Source: Nitrospirota bacterium (lineage in GTDB: Bacteria > Nitrospirota > Nitrospiria > Nitrospirales > Nitrospiraceae). From it: a DNA stretch of 64,000 nt. The translations under genes were made by a program, and so were the position numbers. A model generated the notes under the pieces. The model was not told the origin of the DNA. It did no database searches and saw only the letters and a program-made list of their open reading frames with translations. The DNA lies in assembly GCA_016219645.1 (NCBI GenBank), contig JACRLR010000061.1:1-64000 (forward strand). The letters are read 5' to 3'. Below are positions 8,402 through 16,065 of this stretch, piece by piece; position 1 is the first letter of the stretch, and each line of letters opens with the position of its first letter.

Positions 8402-8869
8402 AGGAGGAAAATGGTAGCACGAGGCTTGTCCCCTACCAAGGAAAGGGAGCTTTGGTGCGACCTGATTGCAGGATGCTGAAAAATGGGTGGGGGTGGCCTG
8501 GCCGTCCTCCTGCTTGCGGAACGCGCACGATCAGAATGTGCTCGTTCGACGCGCGCACTCGAGGAGCGACCAGGCTACCCTTGAAAGTGAAATAGGGGAT
8601 TGGAAAGCCGTGTGCAATTGGGATCATCCCAGCCATCCCTTGGTGAGTGATAGTTCGCTGAGGCCTTGCCTGAGGAACGGCGCGCCAAGATGCGCCTGGT
8701 CCCGAGCAAGGCCGCAGACGATTCGAAACCGGAGGCGTACCCTCTGGGGCGTACGGTGCGACGAATAAGGAGCACCACGTCTGTGCGCGCCGCCGAGTGG
8801 TGAGGCGGTCGTCTCCCCGTTGAGGATTTCAATGAGCCAAGAACGAAGCTGGTGGACGTGTTCATACTG
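8402..8869. other. Intergenic mosaic of repeat fragments
   Basis: No gene is seen in these 468 bp. It starts with a fragment of the MITE-like family (GCAGGATGCTGAAAAA at 8468-8483), runs into a full copy of the covarying hairpin family (8491-8580), then contains the short palindrome TGGGATCATCCCA near 8622, and near 8680-8766 a second fragment with GGCGCGCC, GCAAGGCCGCAG and GGAGGCGTACCCT that matches parts of the copies at 12.1 and 46.8 kb. It looks like a site where repeats have landed on one another. Confidence 0.6.
8491..8580. repeat. Covarying hairpin family, copy 1
   Basis: The outer arms GGGTGGCCTGGCCG (from 8491) and CGACCAGGCTACCC (to 8580) pair with one G-T wobble and one mismatch. 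The 51-nt core (8509-8559) matches the copy at 57704-57754 almost perfectly and those at 41532-41582 and 48635-48685 clearly. Inner pairing is GAAC with GTTC and GCAC with GTGC around the loop GATCAGAAT. Confidence 0.8.
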
Positions 8870-9586
8870 CTAGGTTTTGCTGGGAGAGGCCAAGGCCTTG
8901 TTAATCTCGCGGATGAGGCTCCGTTCAATTTCCGCGACTTCTTCCGAGCTCACGCTGAGGACCCGTCCTCCCTGAGCCAGTTTTTCGAAGTCGGCTTTGA
9001 CGCTGAGCCTGGTGACGTTCGAGGGAAGCGCGTGAAGCGACAGCACGTACTGATTCCGTGAGCCGGCGACTTCAAGCGAGGCAGGGGGTGAGACTTTGCG
9101 CTCAGTCACGTAGACCGCTTTCTGATCGGTCTTGATACTCACTTTGATGTGGTATCCATTGCGGCTGAGCGCATCCTCTGCAATCTTGGCGACGCTGCTC
9201 AAGGGGCGGGGAAGGTCTTCAGTCTGTGTCCCTTTCTCCTCAACGTGGATATGCTGTGCTGCCTGAGCTGCTACAGTTCTCTCAAAGTCTGCGCTCAACT
9301 TCTTCGCCTGGGCTGTTTGTATGGCCAAATTCTCGGCGGCAGATTTTGCGTCGGCCTTGGCAGTCTCGGCAGATTTCTTCGCATCGCGCAGCTCTTGGTT
9401 CAGCAGATCGATCTGTTGCTGCATGACCTTGTTCCCGTCCTGCAGAGAGGTCACGACCGACTCTTCCTTGGCCAATTGCTTGCGAAGCGACTCATTCTCT
9501 GCTTTGAACGGAGAGTCGTCAGGTTTGCAGCCGGTTGCCATCAGGCAGAGCGTGAGGGCTCCGATCCACGAGCCCGCATTACTCAT
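8870..9586 (-). CDS. Coiled-coil lipoprotein of unknown function
   Basis: A 238-residue predicted lipoprotein. The start at 9586 gives a signal peptide MSNAGSWIGALTLCLMATGC with lipobox MATGC; upstream in-frame codons would only add an unlikely Arg-rich leader. Residues about 30-130 are a long charged coiled coil (ENESLRKQLAKEESVV, then LNQELRDAKKSAETAKADA). The C-terminal 100 residues form a separate folded part with alternating strands (YHIKVSIKTDQKAVYVTERK, YVLSLHALPSNVTRLSVKAD) and may be a binding domain in the periplasm. No enzyme motif is visible. The coiled coil would hold the C-terminal domain away from the membrane anchor. Downstream lies the repeat-filled gap. Confidence 0.75.
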   Translation of the reverse strand: MSNAGSWIGALTLCLMATGCKPDDSPFKAENESLRKQLAKEESVVTSLQDGNKVMQQQIDLLNQELRDAKKSAETAKADAKSAAENLAIQTAQAKKLSADFERTVAAQAAQHIHVEEKGTQTEDLPRPLSSVAKIAEDALSRNGYHIKVSIKTDQKAVYVTERKVSPPASLEVAGSRNQYVLSLHALPSNVTRLSVKADFEKLAQGGRVLSVSSEEVAEIERSLIREINKALASPSKT

Positions 9587-9921
9587 GACGGTTCGTCGCG
9601 AAATCGTGCAGTCGCGTTGCGAGATGGGCATGCGGAGCCGCGAGATTCCGAGGCGTACTTGAACAGTATGTCGAGGAAGCGAGCGGCGAGCCTGCCAGCC
9701 GAAGGCGCGTCGCAGCAGCGAATCCACGATTGCAGCAGAAGCGCTCATGAATAATGCGGGCAAGCGCCATTGGTTCGATGGTGTGTTGTCCTGCACGTCA
9801 GGTCCCTCCCGCTTATCTGATTTCCAGGATTATCTACGGTTCGCGCCAGCTTGTCCATGTCGGATTCTATGAAGAAGGGCCGCTGCTTGCGCTCTGAGGA
9901 GCATGGGGGTAGCATGCATCC

Positions 9922-10563
9922 ATGACGCCGGCTGTGATCCGAAAAACTTTTTCCGTCCCGCCCCTTGGTTGCAATTGCTCGATCATCGGAGATCCGGTGA
10001 CAAAACAGGCGATCGTGGTCGATCCGGGTGGCGCCCATGAACAGATTGTGCGCGAGGTCCAGAAACTCGGATTGACGGTCACACATATCCTCCATACCCA
10101 TGCCCACTTCGACCATTTCCTTGCTTCCGGAGAGATGAAGAAGTCGACAGGGGCAACGATCTGTCTGCATCAGGATGATCTTGGCCTGTGGAACAATCTT
10201 GAATTGCAATGCCGGAAGTTCGGCGTCACCTACAGTCCTGTTCCTTTGCCGGACTACTGGCTCAAGGATGAGGAGAAACTGTCGGTCGGTCAGGTTTCCG
10301 TCACCGCTCTCCATACGCCTGGCCACACCCCCGGGTCCATGAGTTTTCATGTCCCCGGCGATAATTTGGTCTTGGCCGGTGACACACTCTTTCGTGGCAG
10401 CATCGGACGTACCGATCTCTGGGGCGGCGATTTTGATGCTATTGAGCGATCCATCCGGGAACGGCTCTATACCTTGGAGGATGCCACGATCGTCGTGACA
10501 GGGCATGGCCCAGAGACCGAAATCGGACAGGAAAAGGAGACGAATCAGTTCTTCCGTGCCTGA
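9922..10563 (+). CDS. MBL-fold hydrolase, glyoxalase II-like
   Basis: A 213-residue metallo-beta-lactamase-fold enzyme resembling the YcbL / type II glyoxalase II group. Metal ligands are visible: HTHAHFDH (HxHxDH) at about 59-66, a later His in TPGHTPGS at about 134, Asp in LVLAGDTLF at about 155, and the last His in VVTGHGPET near 194. The short length and lack of the long C-terminal substrate domain argue for a YcbL-like enzyme, which hydrolyses thioesters such as S-lactoylglutathione or related conjugates in the cytoplasm. Substrate is inferred only from the family. It is followed 15 bp later by a gene for an exported BFN-domain protein and may be co-transcribed with it. Confidence 0.88.
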   Translation: MTPAVIRKTFSVPPLGCNCSIIGDPVTKQAIVVDPGGAHEQIVREVQKLGLTVTHILHTHAHFDHFLASGEMKKSTGATICLHQDDLGLWNNLELQCRKFGVTYSPVPLPDYWLKDEEKLSVGQVSVTALHTPGHTPGSMSFHVPGDNLVLAGDTLFRGSIGRTDLWGGDFDAIERSIRERLYTLEDATIVVTGHGPETEIGQEKETNQFFRA

Positions 10564-10578
10564 CCGCCGGAGGTGACC

Positions 10579-11085
10579 ATGATGGCATGCATGCGGTCCG
10601 TCCTCTCTCTCTGTGTTCTCGGCTGGCTTGCGCTACCAGTCGCACAAGCCAGCGAATCCTCACCGCCAATCTCGGAGCAGGTCACGATCACCGATGTCCA
10701 GGTTCGCATGTCCGACCACGGTCCTGTGGTGCTCTTGTGGGCCGAAGGTAAGGCTATTCCCATTTTCGTCGACGTTACAGTCGCGAGGTCGATCCAAAGT
10801 GCGTTGAATGGCGAGAAGCTCTCCCGCCCCCTCTCCCACGATTTGATGCATACAATTTTGGAAGCATACGGCGGGAAAGTATTAAAGACCGTCATCACGC
10901 TCAGGGGAAGTACCTTTTACGGTGCCTTGACCGTTGCGGTGCAGGATCAAGTGAAGACGTTCGATAGCCGGTCGTCTGACTCCATCGCGCTGGCGGTTCA
11001 TTTCAAGGCGCCGATCATTGTGGGACGGGATTTGCTGAACTCGGCTGGACCTCTATCGGGGGAATCGAAAGCAGAACCACTGTGA
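10579..11085 (+). CDS. Exported bifunctional-nuclease (BFN, DUF151) domain protein
   Basis: A 168-residue protein with an N-terminal signal peptide (MACMRSVLSLCVLGWLALP then VAQASES) followed by a BFN/DUF151 domain. Domain landmarks are GPVVLLWAEGKAIPIFVD, the RPLSHDLMHTILEAYGGKV helix with its His-Asp pair, FYGALTV, and SRSSDSIALAVHFKAPIIV, which matches the family's DARPSDAIALALRxxxPI motif. BFN proteins are best known as cytoplasmic or plastid nucleases of uncertain role, so the signal peptide is noteworthy. A GTG at 10573 is also possible; ATG at 10579 follows the AGGTG site more naturally. The gene lies 15 bp after the MBL-fold hydrolase gene. Confidence 0.82.
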   Translation: MMACMRSVLSLCVLGWLALPVAQASESSPPISEQVTITDVQVRMSDHGPVVLLWAEGKAIPIFVDVTVARSIQSALNGEKLSRPLSHDLMHTILEAYGGKVLKTVITLRGSTFYGALTVAVQDQVKTFDSRSSDSIALAVHFKAPIIVGRDLLNSAGPLSGESKAEPL

Positions 11086-11089
11086 GGGG

Positions 11090-11386
11090 CTATTCCTTGT
11101 CCATCCTGGCGCGAAGCCGTTCAAGGCGCTTTTCTGTGGACTGTTTGATGAACGCCATGTTTTCACCCAGGTGCTGCTCGGCGTTGATTTTACCTTCCTC
11201 GCGCCGCTTCAGCTGATCGAGCCCGAACTGAGCGATGAGAGGCCCATCTTCTTTGTTGAGTTCTTTCCAAATCTCAGCGCAACGTACCTGCTTCCCCGAC
11301 GGGTATTTGTCGCAAGGCGGATCGGCGCCCCATGAGCTGCTCCAGTTCGCTCCCAGTAGAATGAATGCCAATACCAGTGCGGTCAT
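11090..11386 (-). CDS. Small secreted protein of unknown function
   Basis: A 98-residue protein with a signal peptide (MTALVLAFILLGANWSSSWG, cleavage probably after WGA). The mature part has two Cys residues (PPCDKYPSGKQVRC) that could form a disulfide, then a charged helical tail rich in Lys, Arg and Glu. The ATG at 11386 is chosen because GAGGAGAGGGAGC directly precedes it, a strong ribosome binding site, and because the hydrophobic segment then begins at the N-terminus. It converges with the BFN gene, with only 4 bp between the stops. No family is recognised. Confidence 0.65.
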   Translation of the reverse strand: MTALVLAFILLGANWSSSWGADPPCDKYPSGKQVRCAEIWKELNKEDGPLIAQFGLDQLKRREEGKINAEQHLGENMAFIKQSTEKRLERLRARMDKE

Positions 11387-11576
11387 GCTCCCTCTCCTCG
11401 CGGCATGAATCGCCTTTCTCGCCTGGCTCACCATAACACAACTCAAGTTGTCCTGCAGACAATCCACGTGTATGAACGGTTGGCCATGGAATGCCTCGCC
11501 TGTTGGAATAAGCGGCGCTATCGACGCCCGCCGTATCCTGACGGGCCTATGCCAGTCTGTCCGGTCGGCCTGTAAG

Positions 11577-11996
11577 CTATTTGGATGGCGCTGGTTCTGA
11601 TCCGGTGAGGCGATCGAGCGTGAGATAGATCTTGTCGTCGAAGGTGTAGTAGCCGCCCTGGTCCATGTCATTCATGATGCAGATTGGTGAAAAGATCACA
11701 AGGCAGCCGAAAATATCTCCGAGGACCCACCAGGACCAGGTGCGATCGATCTTGAAAAAAGTAGGCTGAAAGCCCTCCTTCTTCACTTGCGCGAGGTGGT
11801 TCCCTTTCCGACTGAGCGTGACTGTGCCAGGCGCTGTGAGGTGCAGGTAGTCGTCGATAACGACCGATGCCTCAGGCGGGTTGGTAAAAATAGTGACAGA
11901 CTGCTTGTCGGAATGCATCCAGCTTCCGCAGCCAGAAAGCCCTCCGACCAGGGCACATAACACGAGGCCGCCTTGCCATATCCTGCAATTTTTCAT
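11577..11996 (-). CDS. PEGA-like lipoprotein
   Basis: A 139-residue predicted lipoprotein. The signal peptide MKNCRIWQGGLVLCALVGGL ends at lipobox LSGC. The mature part begins with a PEGA-like beta domain: VTIFTNPPEASVVIDDYLHL, TAPGTVTLSRKGNHLAQVKKEGFQP, matching the usual pattern of PpGAxVxxdGxxxGxTP followed by V-x-xxGY. A hydrophobic stretch around WWVLGDIFGCLVIFSPICIM could be a second membrane contact, after which comes YYTFDDKIYLTL. Such proteins are common surface or periplasmic lipoproteins of unknown role. ATG at 11996 is preferred to ATG 12008 because GGAG lies 6 nt before it. Confidence 0.75.
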   Translation of the reverse strand: MKNCRIWQGGLVLCALVGGLSGCGSWMHSDKQSVTIFTNPPEASVVIDDYLHLTAPGTVTLSRKGNHLAQVKKEGFQPTFFKIDRTWSWWVLGDIFGCLVIFSPICIMNDMDQGGYYTFDDKIYLTLDRLTGSEPAPSK

Positions 11997-12087
11997 TTTC
12001 CACTCCATCTAGGAGGCTACGGGAAAACTCTGTTATATATAAAACATCGATTGAATCGTACCGAACGATACCGGCTTCATAATGGTC

Positions 12088-12212
12088 GCAGGATGCTCAA
12101 AAAGGCTGTCCAGCAAGGCCGCAGCGAGTGAAGGCCCGAGGCGTACCCTTGCGGTACGTTGAGGGTCTGAACGATGCGAGAACGATGCTGGCGGACTTTT
12201 TCAGCATCCTGC
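12088..12212 (-). repeat. MITE-like palindromic repeat, copy 1
   Basis: A 125-bp element bounded by GCAGGATGC and GCATCCTGC, with imperfect terminal inverted repeats of about 27 bp (GCAGGATGCTGAAAAAGTCC against GCAGGATGCTCAAAAAGGC). The interior has a smaller dyad around a GGTACGTTGAGGG/GTACC segment. It is closely similar, in inverted orientation, to 62951-63074. Its edge overlaps the stop codon of trpS. It carries no ORF and no transposase. Confidence 0.85.
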
Positions 12213-13201
12213 TAGATATTCATTGCCTCATTTACATCGTGCAGCGTCGCTTTGGCGACCTCGCCTGCCCGGCGGCTGCCTTCTGCCACGATGTCGTTCA
12301 GATGGGCTGGGTCTTTGCTCAGGCGCGCGCGCGCATCCCACATTGGCGTCATTCGTTCCACAACTCGATCCGCGACGAGTTTCTTACAATCGATACAGCC
12401 GATGGCAGCTGTCCGGCATTCGGTATTAATCTGCTCCTGAATCATCGGCAATGAAAAGATTTTGTGAAAATCGTACACGGGGCAGAGGTCCGGGTTTCCA
12501 GGGTCGTGACGTCGGACGCGGGCTGGATCTGTGACCATCGTCTTGAGTTTTTGGCGTACGATCGGTTCGAGGTCTGACAGGTTGATCGTGTTGCTGTAAC
12601 TCTTGCTCATCTTCCTGCCATCCGTGCCGAGCACTTTCGGGAACTTGGTGAGCTGCTCCATCGGCTCCGGGAAGACCGGTTTGTACAGGCTGTTAAATCG
12701 GCGGGCCAGCTCCCTGGTGAGCTCCAGGTGCGGCAGCTGATCCTTTCCTACTGGCACGAAATCAGGTTTGTAGATAAGAATATCTGCGGCTTGCAAGACC
12801 GGATAGCCGAGAAATCCGTACGTACCCAGATCGCGTTCCTTCAGCTGTTCCTGTTTTTCCTTATAGGTCGGATTCCGCTCCAGCCAGGCGACAGGAATTA
12901 TCATGGAGAGCAGAAGATGCAGGATGGCATGCTCCGGGACACGCGACTGTACGAACACCGTGGCTTTCGCAGGATCGATGCCTGCGGCCAGCCAGTCGAT
13001 CAATAACTCGCGGGCGAACTCCCGGATGCGGCTGGTATCGGCGTAGTTTGTCGAGAGCGCATGCCAGTCTGCGACAAAGAAGAAGCACTCGAACTCATTC
13101 TGAAGCCCTTTCCAATTCTCCAAGGCGCCAAGATAATTGCCGAGATGCAGCAGCCCACTCGGCTGCATGCCGCTGAGGACTCGTTTCCTGGGTGTGGTCA
13201 T
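12212..13201 (-). CDS. trpS: Tryptophanyl-tRNA synthetase
   Basis: Class I aminoacyl-tRNA synthetase that charges tRNA-Trp, 329 residues, the normal bacterial length. The HIGH-type motif reads GLLHLGNYLG near residues 16-25 and the KMSKS loop is GRKMSKSYSN near 197-206. GMQPSG, the AMP-binding opening, lies at 11-16, and QAADIL at about 146 is typical. The gene starts 4 bp inside the preceding site-2 protease gene, so the two are probably translated together. Its TAG stop lies at the boundary of a dispersed palindromic repeat (TAG followed by CAGGATGC), suggesting that the repeat insertion created the present C-terminus NEAMNI. The enzyme is otherwise intact. Confidence 0.97.
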   Translation of the reverse strand: MTTPRKRVLSGMQPSGLLHLGNYLGALENWKGLQNEFECFFFVADWHALSTNYADTSRIREFARELLIDWLAAGIDPAKATVFVQSRVPEHAILHLLLSMIIPVAWLERNPTYKEKQEQLKERDLGTYGFLGYPVLQAADILIYKPDFVPVGKDQLPHLELTRELARRFNSLYKPVFPEPMEQLTKFPKVLGTDGRKMSKSYSNTINLSDLEPIVRQKLKTMVTDPARVRRHDPGNPDLCPVYDFHKIFSLPMIQEQINTECRTAAIGCIDCKKLVADRVVERMTPMWDARARLSKDPAHLNDIVAEGSRRAGEVAKATLHDVNEAMNI

Positions 13202-13941
13202 GGTGGGTTTCCTGCTCCGAGACCGACTGCGGTGGAGAGAATCGAATTGGAGAGGCTGTGGGTCAAGGTGCTTGTAATGGTATGGATCAGATGAATCTGT
13301 GGGTCGAGTATGATGAGTCCCATCAGGATGAACATGCCATAGGGTTCCACGCGCATGAGTGCCATTGCCGCGTTCCTTGGAAGAAGGCTTGTCAGAATTC
13401 TCCCGCCGTCCAATGGAGGAAGCGGCAGCAGATTGAACAGCATCAAGAGCACGTTAATCAAGACGGAGTAGACTGACATCACCGCAATCGGCAAGAGGAA
13501 CATCTGGTGCCAGGTGTCCTGTGGGTCGGTATTTTCCGACTTGGACCAGTAGTTGCCGACTGCTGGGTCAATCGACAGCAGGAGCGCGAAGAGGAGGGCG
13601 CTGCCGATGGCCAGTGCGAGATTCATGGCCGGCCCTGCCGCTGCAACGAGCGCCATGTCTCGACGTGGTTGGCGCATGGCGCGTGGGTCGATCGGGACCG
13701 GCTTCGCCCAGCCCAAGAAGAATCCCCCCGGTATCAACAGGCAAATCAGCGGCAAGATGACGGTTCCGAATGGATCGATGTGCGCCAGCGGGTTCATGGT
13801 GAGCCGACCTTGGAGCTTGGCCGTCGAATCGCCGCACCGATAGGCAACCCAACCATGGGCATATTCGTGCAAGACCATTGCGAAGAGAAGTGGCAGGCCC
13901 ATGTAGGAAATCGTGTGGAGGATTTGGGGTAAGGAATTCAT
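13198..13941 (-). CDS. Site-2 protease family membrane metalloprotease (M50)
   Basis: A 247-residue integral membrane zinc protease of the M50 family. The zinc-binding motif HEYAH lies at residues about 25-29 in a membrane helix, the NPLAHIDPFGT segment at about 50-60 is typical of the non-sporulation group, and the third ligand Asp is in PLPPLDGGRI near 173-182. Five or six hydrophobic helices can be seen. These enzymes cut substrates within the membrane; this short form, without a PDZ domain, is common in bacteria but usually uncharacterised. It overlaps trpS by 4 bp and lies 13 bp downstream of the LpoA-like gene, so the three probably form an operon. Substrate unknown. Confidence 0.9.
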   Translation of the reverse strand: MNSLPQILHTISYMGLPLLFAMVLHEYAHGWVAYRCGDSTAKLQGRLTMNPLAHIDPFGTVILPLICLLIPGGFFLGWAKPVPIDPRAMRQPRRDMALVAAAGPAMNLALAIGSALLFALLLSIDPAVGNYWSKSENTDPQDTWHQMFLLPIAVMSVYSVLINVLLMLFNLLPLPPLDGGRILTSLLPRNAAMALMRVEPYGMFILMGLIILDPQIHLIHTITSTLTHSLSNSILSTAVGLGAGNPP

Positions 13942-13954
13942 CCGGTTGTCTTTG

Positions 13955-15964
13955 TTAATTCACCTGAACGAATCGACCGCGTTTGATTTGAATCAGGAAG
14001 AGCGGCCGATTCAATGTCCCGTCCTGTCCAAATGCAGCCGGCCCGGTGAGGGAGGAGAGATCCGGCTGGTTCAAAAGCTGTTCTTGGACCGCTTCGCCAG
14101 AGGAAGCGCCTGAGTGAGCTGCATCAATCACCAACTTCGCGGCATCATAGCCCTGCACCGCAAAGAGTGTCGGGCTGACCTGGAACCGTTTCTTGTACCG
14201 CTCGACAAAATCATGTACGACAGGGGTGGGGCTTTCCGAAAAAAATCCATCGACGAATACGGCGCCGTCGACCGACGAATCGGCCGTGCGGGCAAAGTCG
14301 GGCGAGTTCCATCCGTTCGCGCCTAGGAATGGAACCTTCATGTCGTGGAAATTGAGCTGAGCTGTGATGATGCCGGCGTCGGCTGCGCGGCCTGGAATAA
14401 AGATCGCGTCGAAGCCCGGCGTATAGAGAACCTTCTTGTCCAGCTTTGTCAGCTTCCCGGTCAATTTGGTCTGATCGATCGGCATAGACAAACCATATCG
14501 CTTGATATCCTCTTCCTTCATGCGTTTGAGCTGTGCGCTCATGTCGGTTTCGCCTTCTTTGTACGATTCGATCGCGATCACTTCTCCCTCGTGTTGCCGT
14601 ACTTCCAGGGCAAAGAGACGGGCCAATTCACGGCCGTAGGCCGTGTCGGGATGCAGAATGCAGAATCGGCGGAATCCTTGTTCCTTGATGGCATAGGCTG
14701 CAATGCGTTTGGCTTGTAGTTGAAAGGTGAGGGCCGTACTGAATACGTAGTTGCCGAGCCGCCTCACGTTGGGTAGCGTCGCTGTCGGTGTGATCAGGGG
14801 AATGTGGGCTCGCTCGGCGAGTTCAGCCATGGCTGGAAGATTCTTCGAAAGAAGCGGGCCGATGACAGCGAGGGGGCGATCGGTGTTCAGCAGTTCGGAG
14901 AAGTCGTCCAAAAACGAGCCGAGATCGGATTCGAAATCTTTGACGATGAGGCCGACCGACGCGCTCCCCGCCTTGTCTCTGTTCGCTTCGACCGCAAGTT
15001 GGATGCCGCTCAGAACCTCGTTGGCAAAGGAGGCGAGTTTCCCTGAAAGCGGCAGGACCGCCGCAATGAAAAACTGATTGGATTTGAGTTTGGCTTGGAG
15101 TGTTGTAAGGAGGTCCGAGGTTTTGTCTGCCTGCGGGTGTGTCGGGAAGTTCACGAGAAATTGCTGGATTTGCCGGATGGCCTGGTGTTCTTCCCCACGG
15201 TTGATGTAGAGATCGATCAGCCGGAGGGATGCGACATCGCCGGGAAAGCTGCGTGGAAAGGTATCTTTGATTTGCTCAAGAGCCTTCTTGTCAGACGTCT
15301 CGTTGGCCAGCTCTCGAATGCGGGCACGCACGTCTTCAGCCTGGTCATCGGTTCCTAATGCGACTTCATCGAGCCATGCCTGAATGGCACGGGCCGCGTC
15401 TTTTTTTTGAGCATAGAAGCTGCCGCTCAGCTGAAGAGCTTCGCGTTTTGTGCGATCATCTTTTGACAGGTTGCGCAGGCCCGTTAAGATCGGCATGGCC
15501 AGGTCGAGATTGCCCATTGCTGCGTGAACCCTGGCTTGCATCAATTTGCCCCGGTCCGCCACCTCTGAGTTGGGAAACTCGGTTTCCAACTGCCGTAAGA
15601 ACTTCAAGGCCTCCCCATCTTGCTTCGCACGGTGCAGCGCTGCGCCGAGCAGGAGATAGGTGTCGTCGAGCAGGTCGGGTTTCGGGGATGTTGCTAGAAA
15701 ACGACGGAGTATGGTGAGGGCTTCCTCAGCCTGATCTGCATCGATGAGGCGCTTTGCCTGGTTCAGTGTGGGGTTGTTTGCCGGGCTTGCCGGGGCTGTG
15801 TCTGCAAGGGCATGGTCATAGAATTCGAGCCCAGTGAAGAGGGAGGACATGTTCCAGACAAGCACGAGCAACAGACAGCAGCATGCCGAACGTACGTACG
15901 AGCGATGTGAAAAAACGGACAGCAACGGGCGGGCCATGAGCTCCTGGGCAATGTGATGGATCAT
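13955..15964 (-). CDS. TPR plus periplasmic-binding-fold protein, LpoA-like
   Basis: A 669-residue exported protein. A hydrophobic N-terminal segment (SACCCLLLVLVWNMSSLFTG) acts as signal or anchor. Residues about 65-290 are helical repeats of TPR type (AEEALTILRRFLATSP, DGEALKFLRQLETEFPNSEVA). Residues about 300-669 form a type 1 periplasmic-binding fold like branched-chain amino acid receptors (FIAAVLPLSGKLASFANEVL, LAVIGPLLSKN, IPLITPTATLP, VQGYDAAKLVIDAA). This order is the same as in LpoA, the outer-membrane activator of PBP1A, so a role in controlling peptidoglycan synthesis is plausible; a ligand-sensing role is the alternative. No lipobox is evident. It heads the minus-strand group with the M50 protease and trpS. 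Confidence 0.8.
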   Translation of the reverse strand: MIHHIAQELMARPLLSVFSHRSYVRSACCCLLLVLVWNMSSLFTGLEFYDHALADTAPASPANNPTLNQAKRLIDADQAEEALTILRRFLATSPKPDLLDDTYLLLGAALHRAKQDGEALKFLRQLETEFPNSEVADRGKLMQARVHAAMGNLDLAMPILTGLRNLSKDDRTKREALQLSGSFYAQKKDAARAIQAWLDEVALGTDDQAEDVRARIRELANETSDKKALEQIKDTFPRSFPGDVASLRLIDLYINRGEEHQAIRQIQQFLVNFPTHPQADKTSDLLTTLQAKLKSNQFFIAAVLPLSGKLASFANEVLSGIQLAVEANRDKAGSASVGLIVKDFESDLGSFLDDFSELLNTDRPLAVIGPLLSKNLPAMAELAERAHIPLITPTATLPNVRRLGNYVFSTALTFQLQAKRIAAYAIKEQGFRRFCILHPDTAYGRELARLFALEVRQHEGEVIAIESYKEGETDMSAQLKRMKEEDIKRYGLSMPIDQTKLTGKLTKLDKKVLYTPGFDAIFIPGRAADAGIITAQLNFHDMKVPFLGANGWNSPDFARTADSSVDGAVFVDGFFSESPTPVVHDFVERYKKRFQVSPTLFAVQGYDAAKLVIDAAHSGASSGEAVQEQLLNQPDLSSLTGPAAFGQDGTLNRPLFLIQIKRGRFVQVN

Positions 15965-15990
15965 GTTATGCGCAGGTGACTACTATCGGA

Positions 15991-16027
15991 AACCCTGTGG
16001 GGTGTCAAGGTAAACTCCCACAGGGTT
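15991..16027. promoter_or_regulatory. 11-bp perfect inverted repeat between divergent genes
   Basis: AACCCTGTGGG (15991-16001) and CCCACAGGGTT (16017-16027) are exact inverse complements with a 15-bp spacer. The site sits 27 bp from the start of the LpoA-like gene on one side and 39 bp from the xerD start on the other, a position suited to an operator for both genes. A hairpin in the leader of either message is the alternative. Confidence 0.5.
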
Positions 16028-16065
16028 CATTGTGTTCATCTGAGCGATTGGCTATCATCGCGTCG

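Noticed and set aside
8466-8768. 100-codon ORF and similar ORFs containing AHDQNVLVRRA
   Set aside because: The shared peptide is a translation of the covarying hairpin core, which recurs in both strands and frames; the conservation is of DNA structure, not protein.
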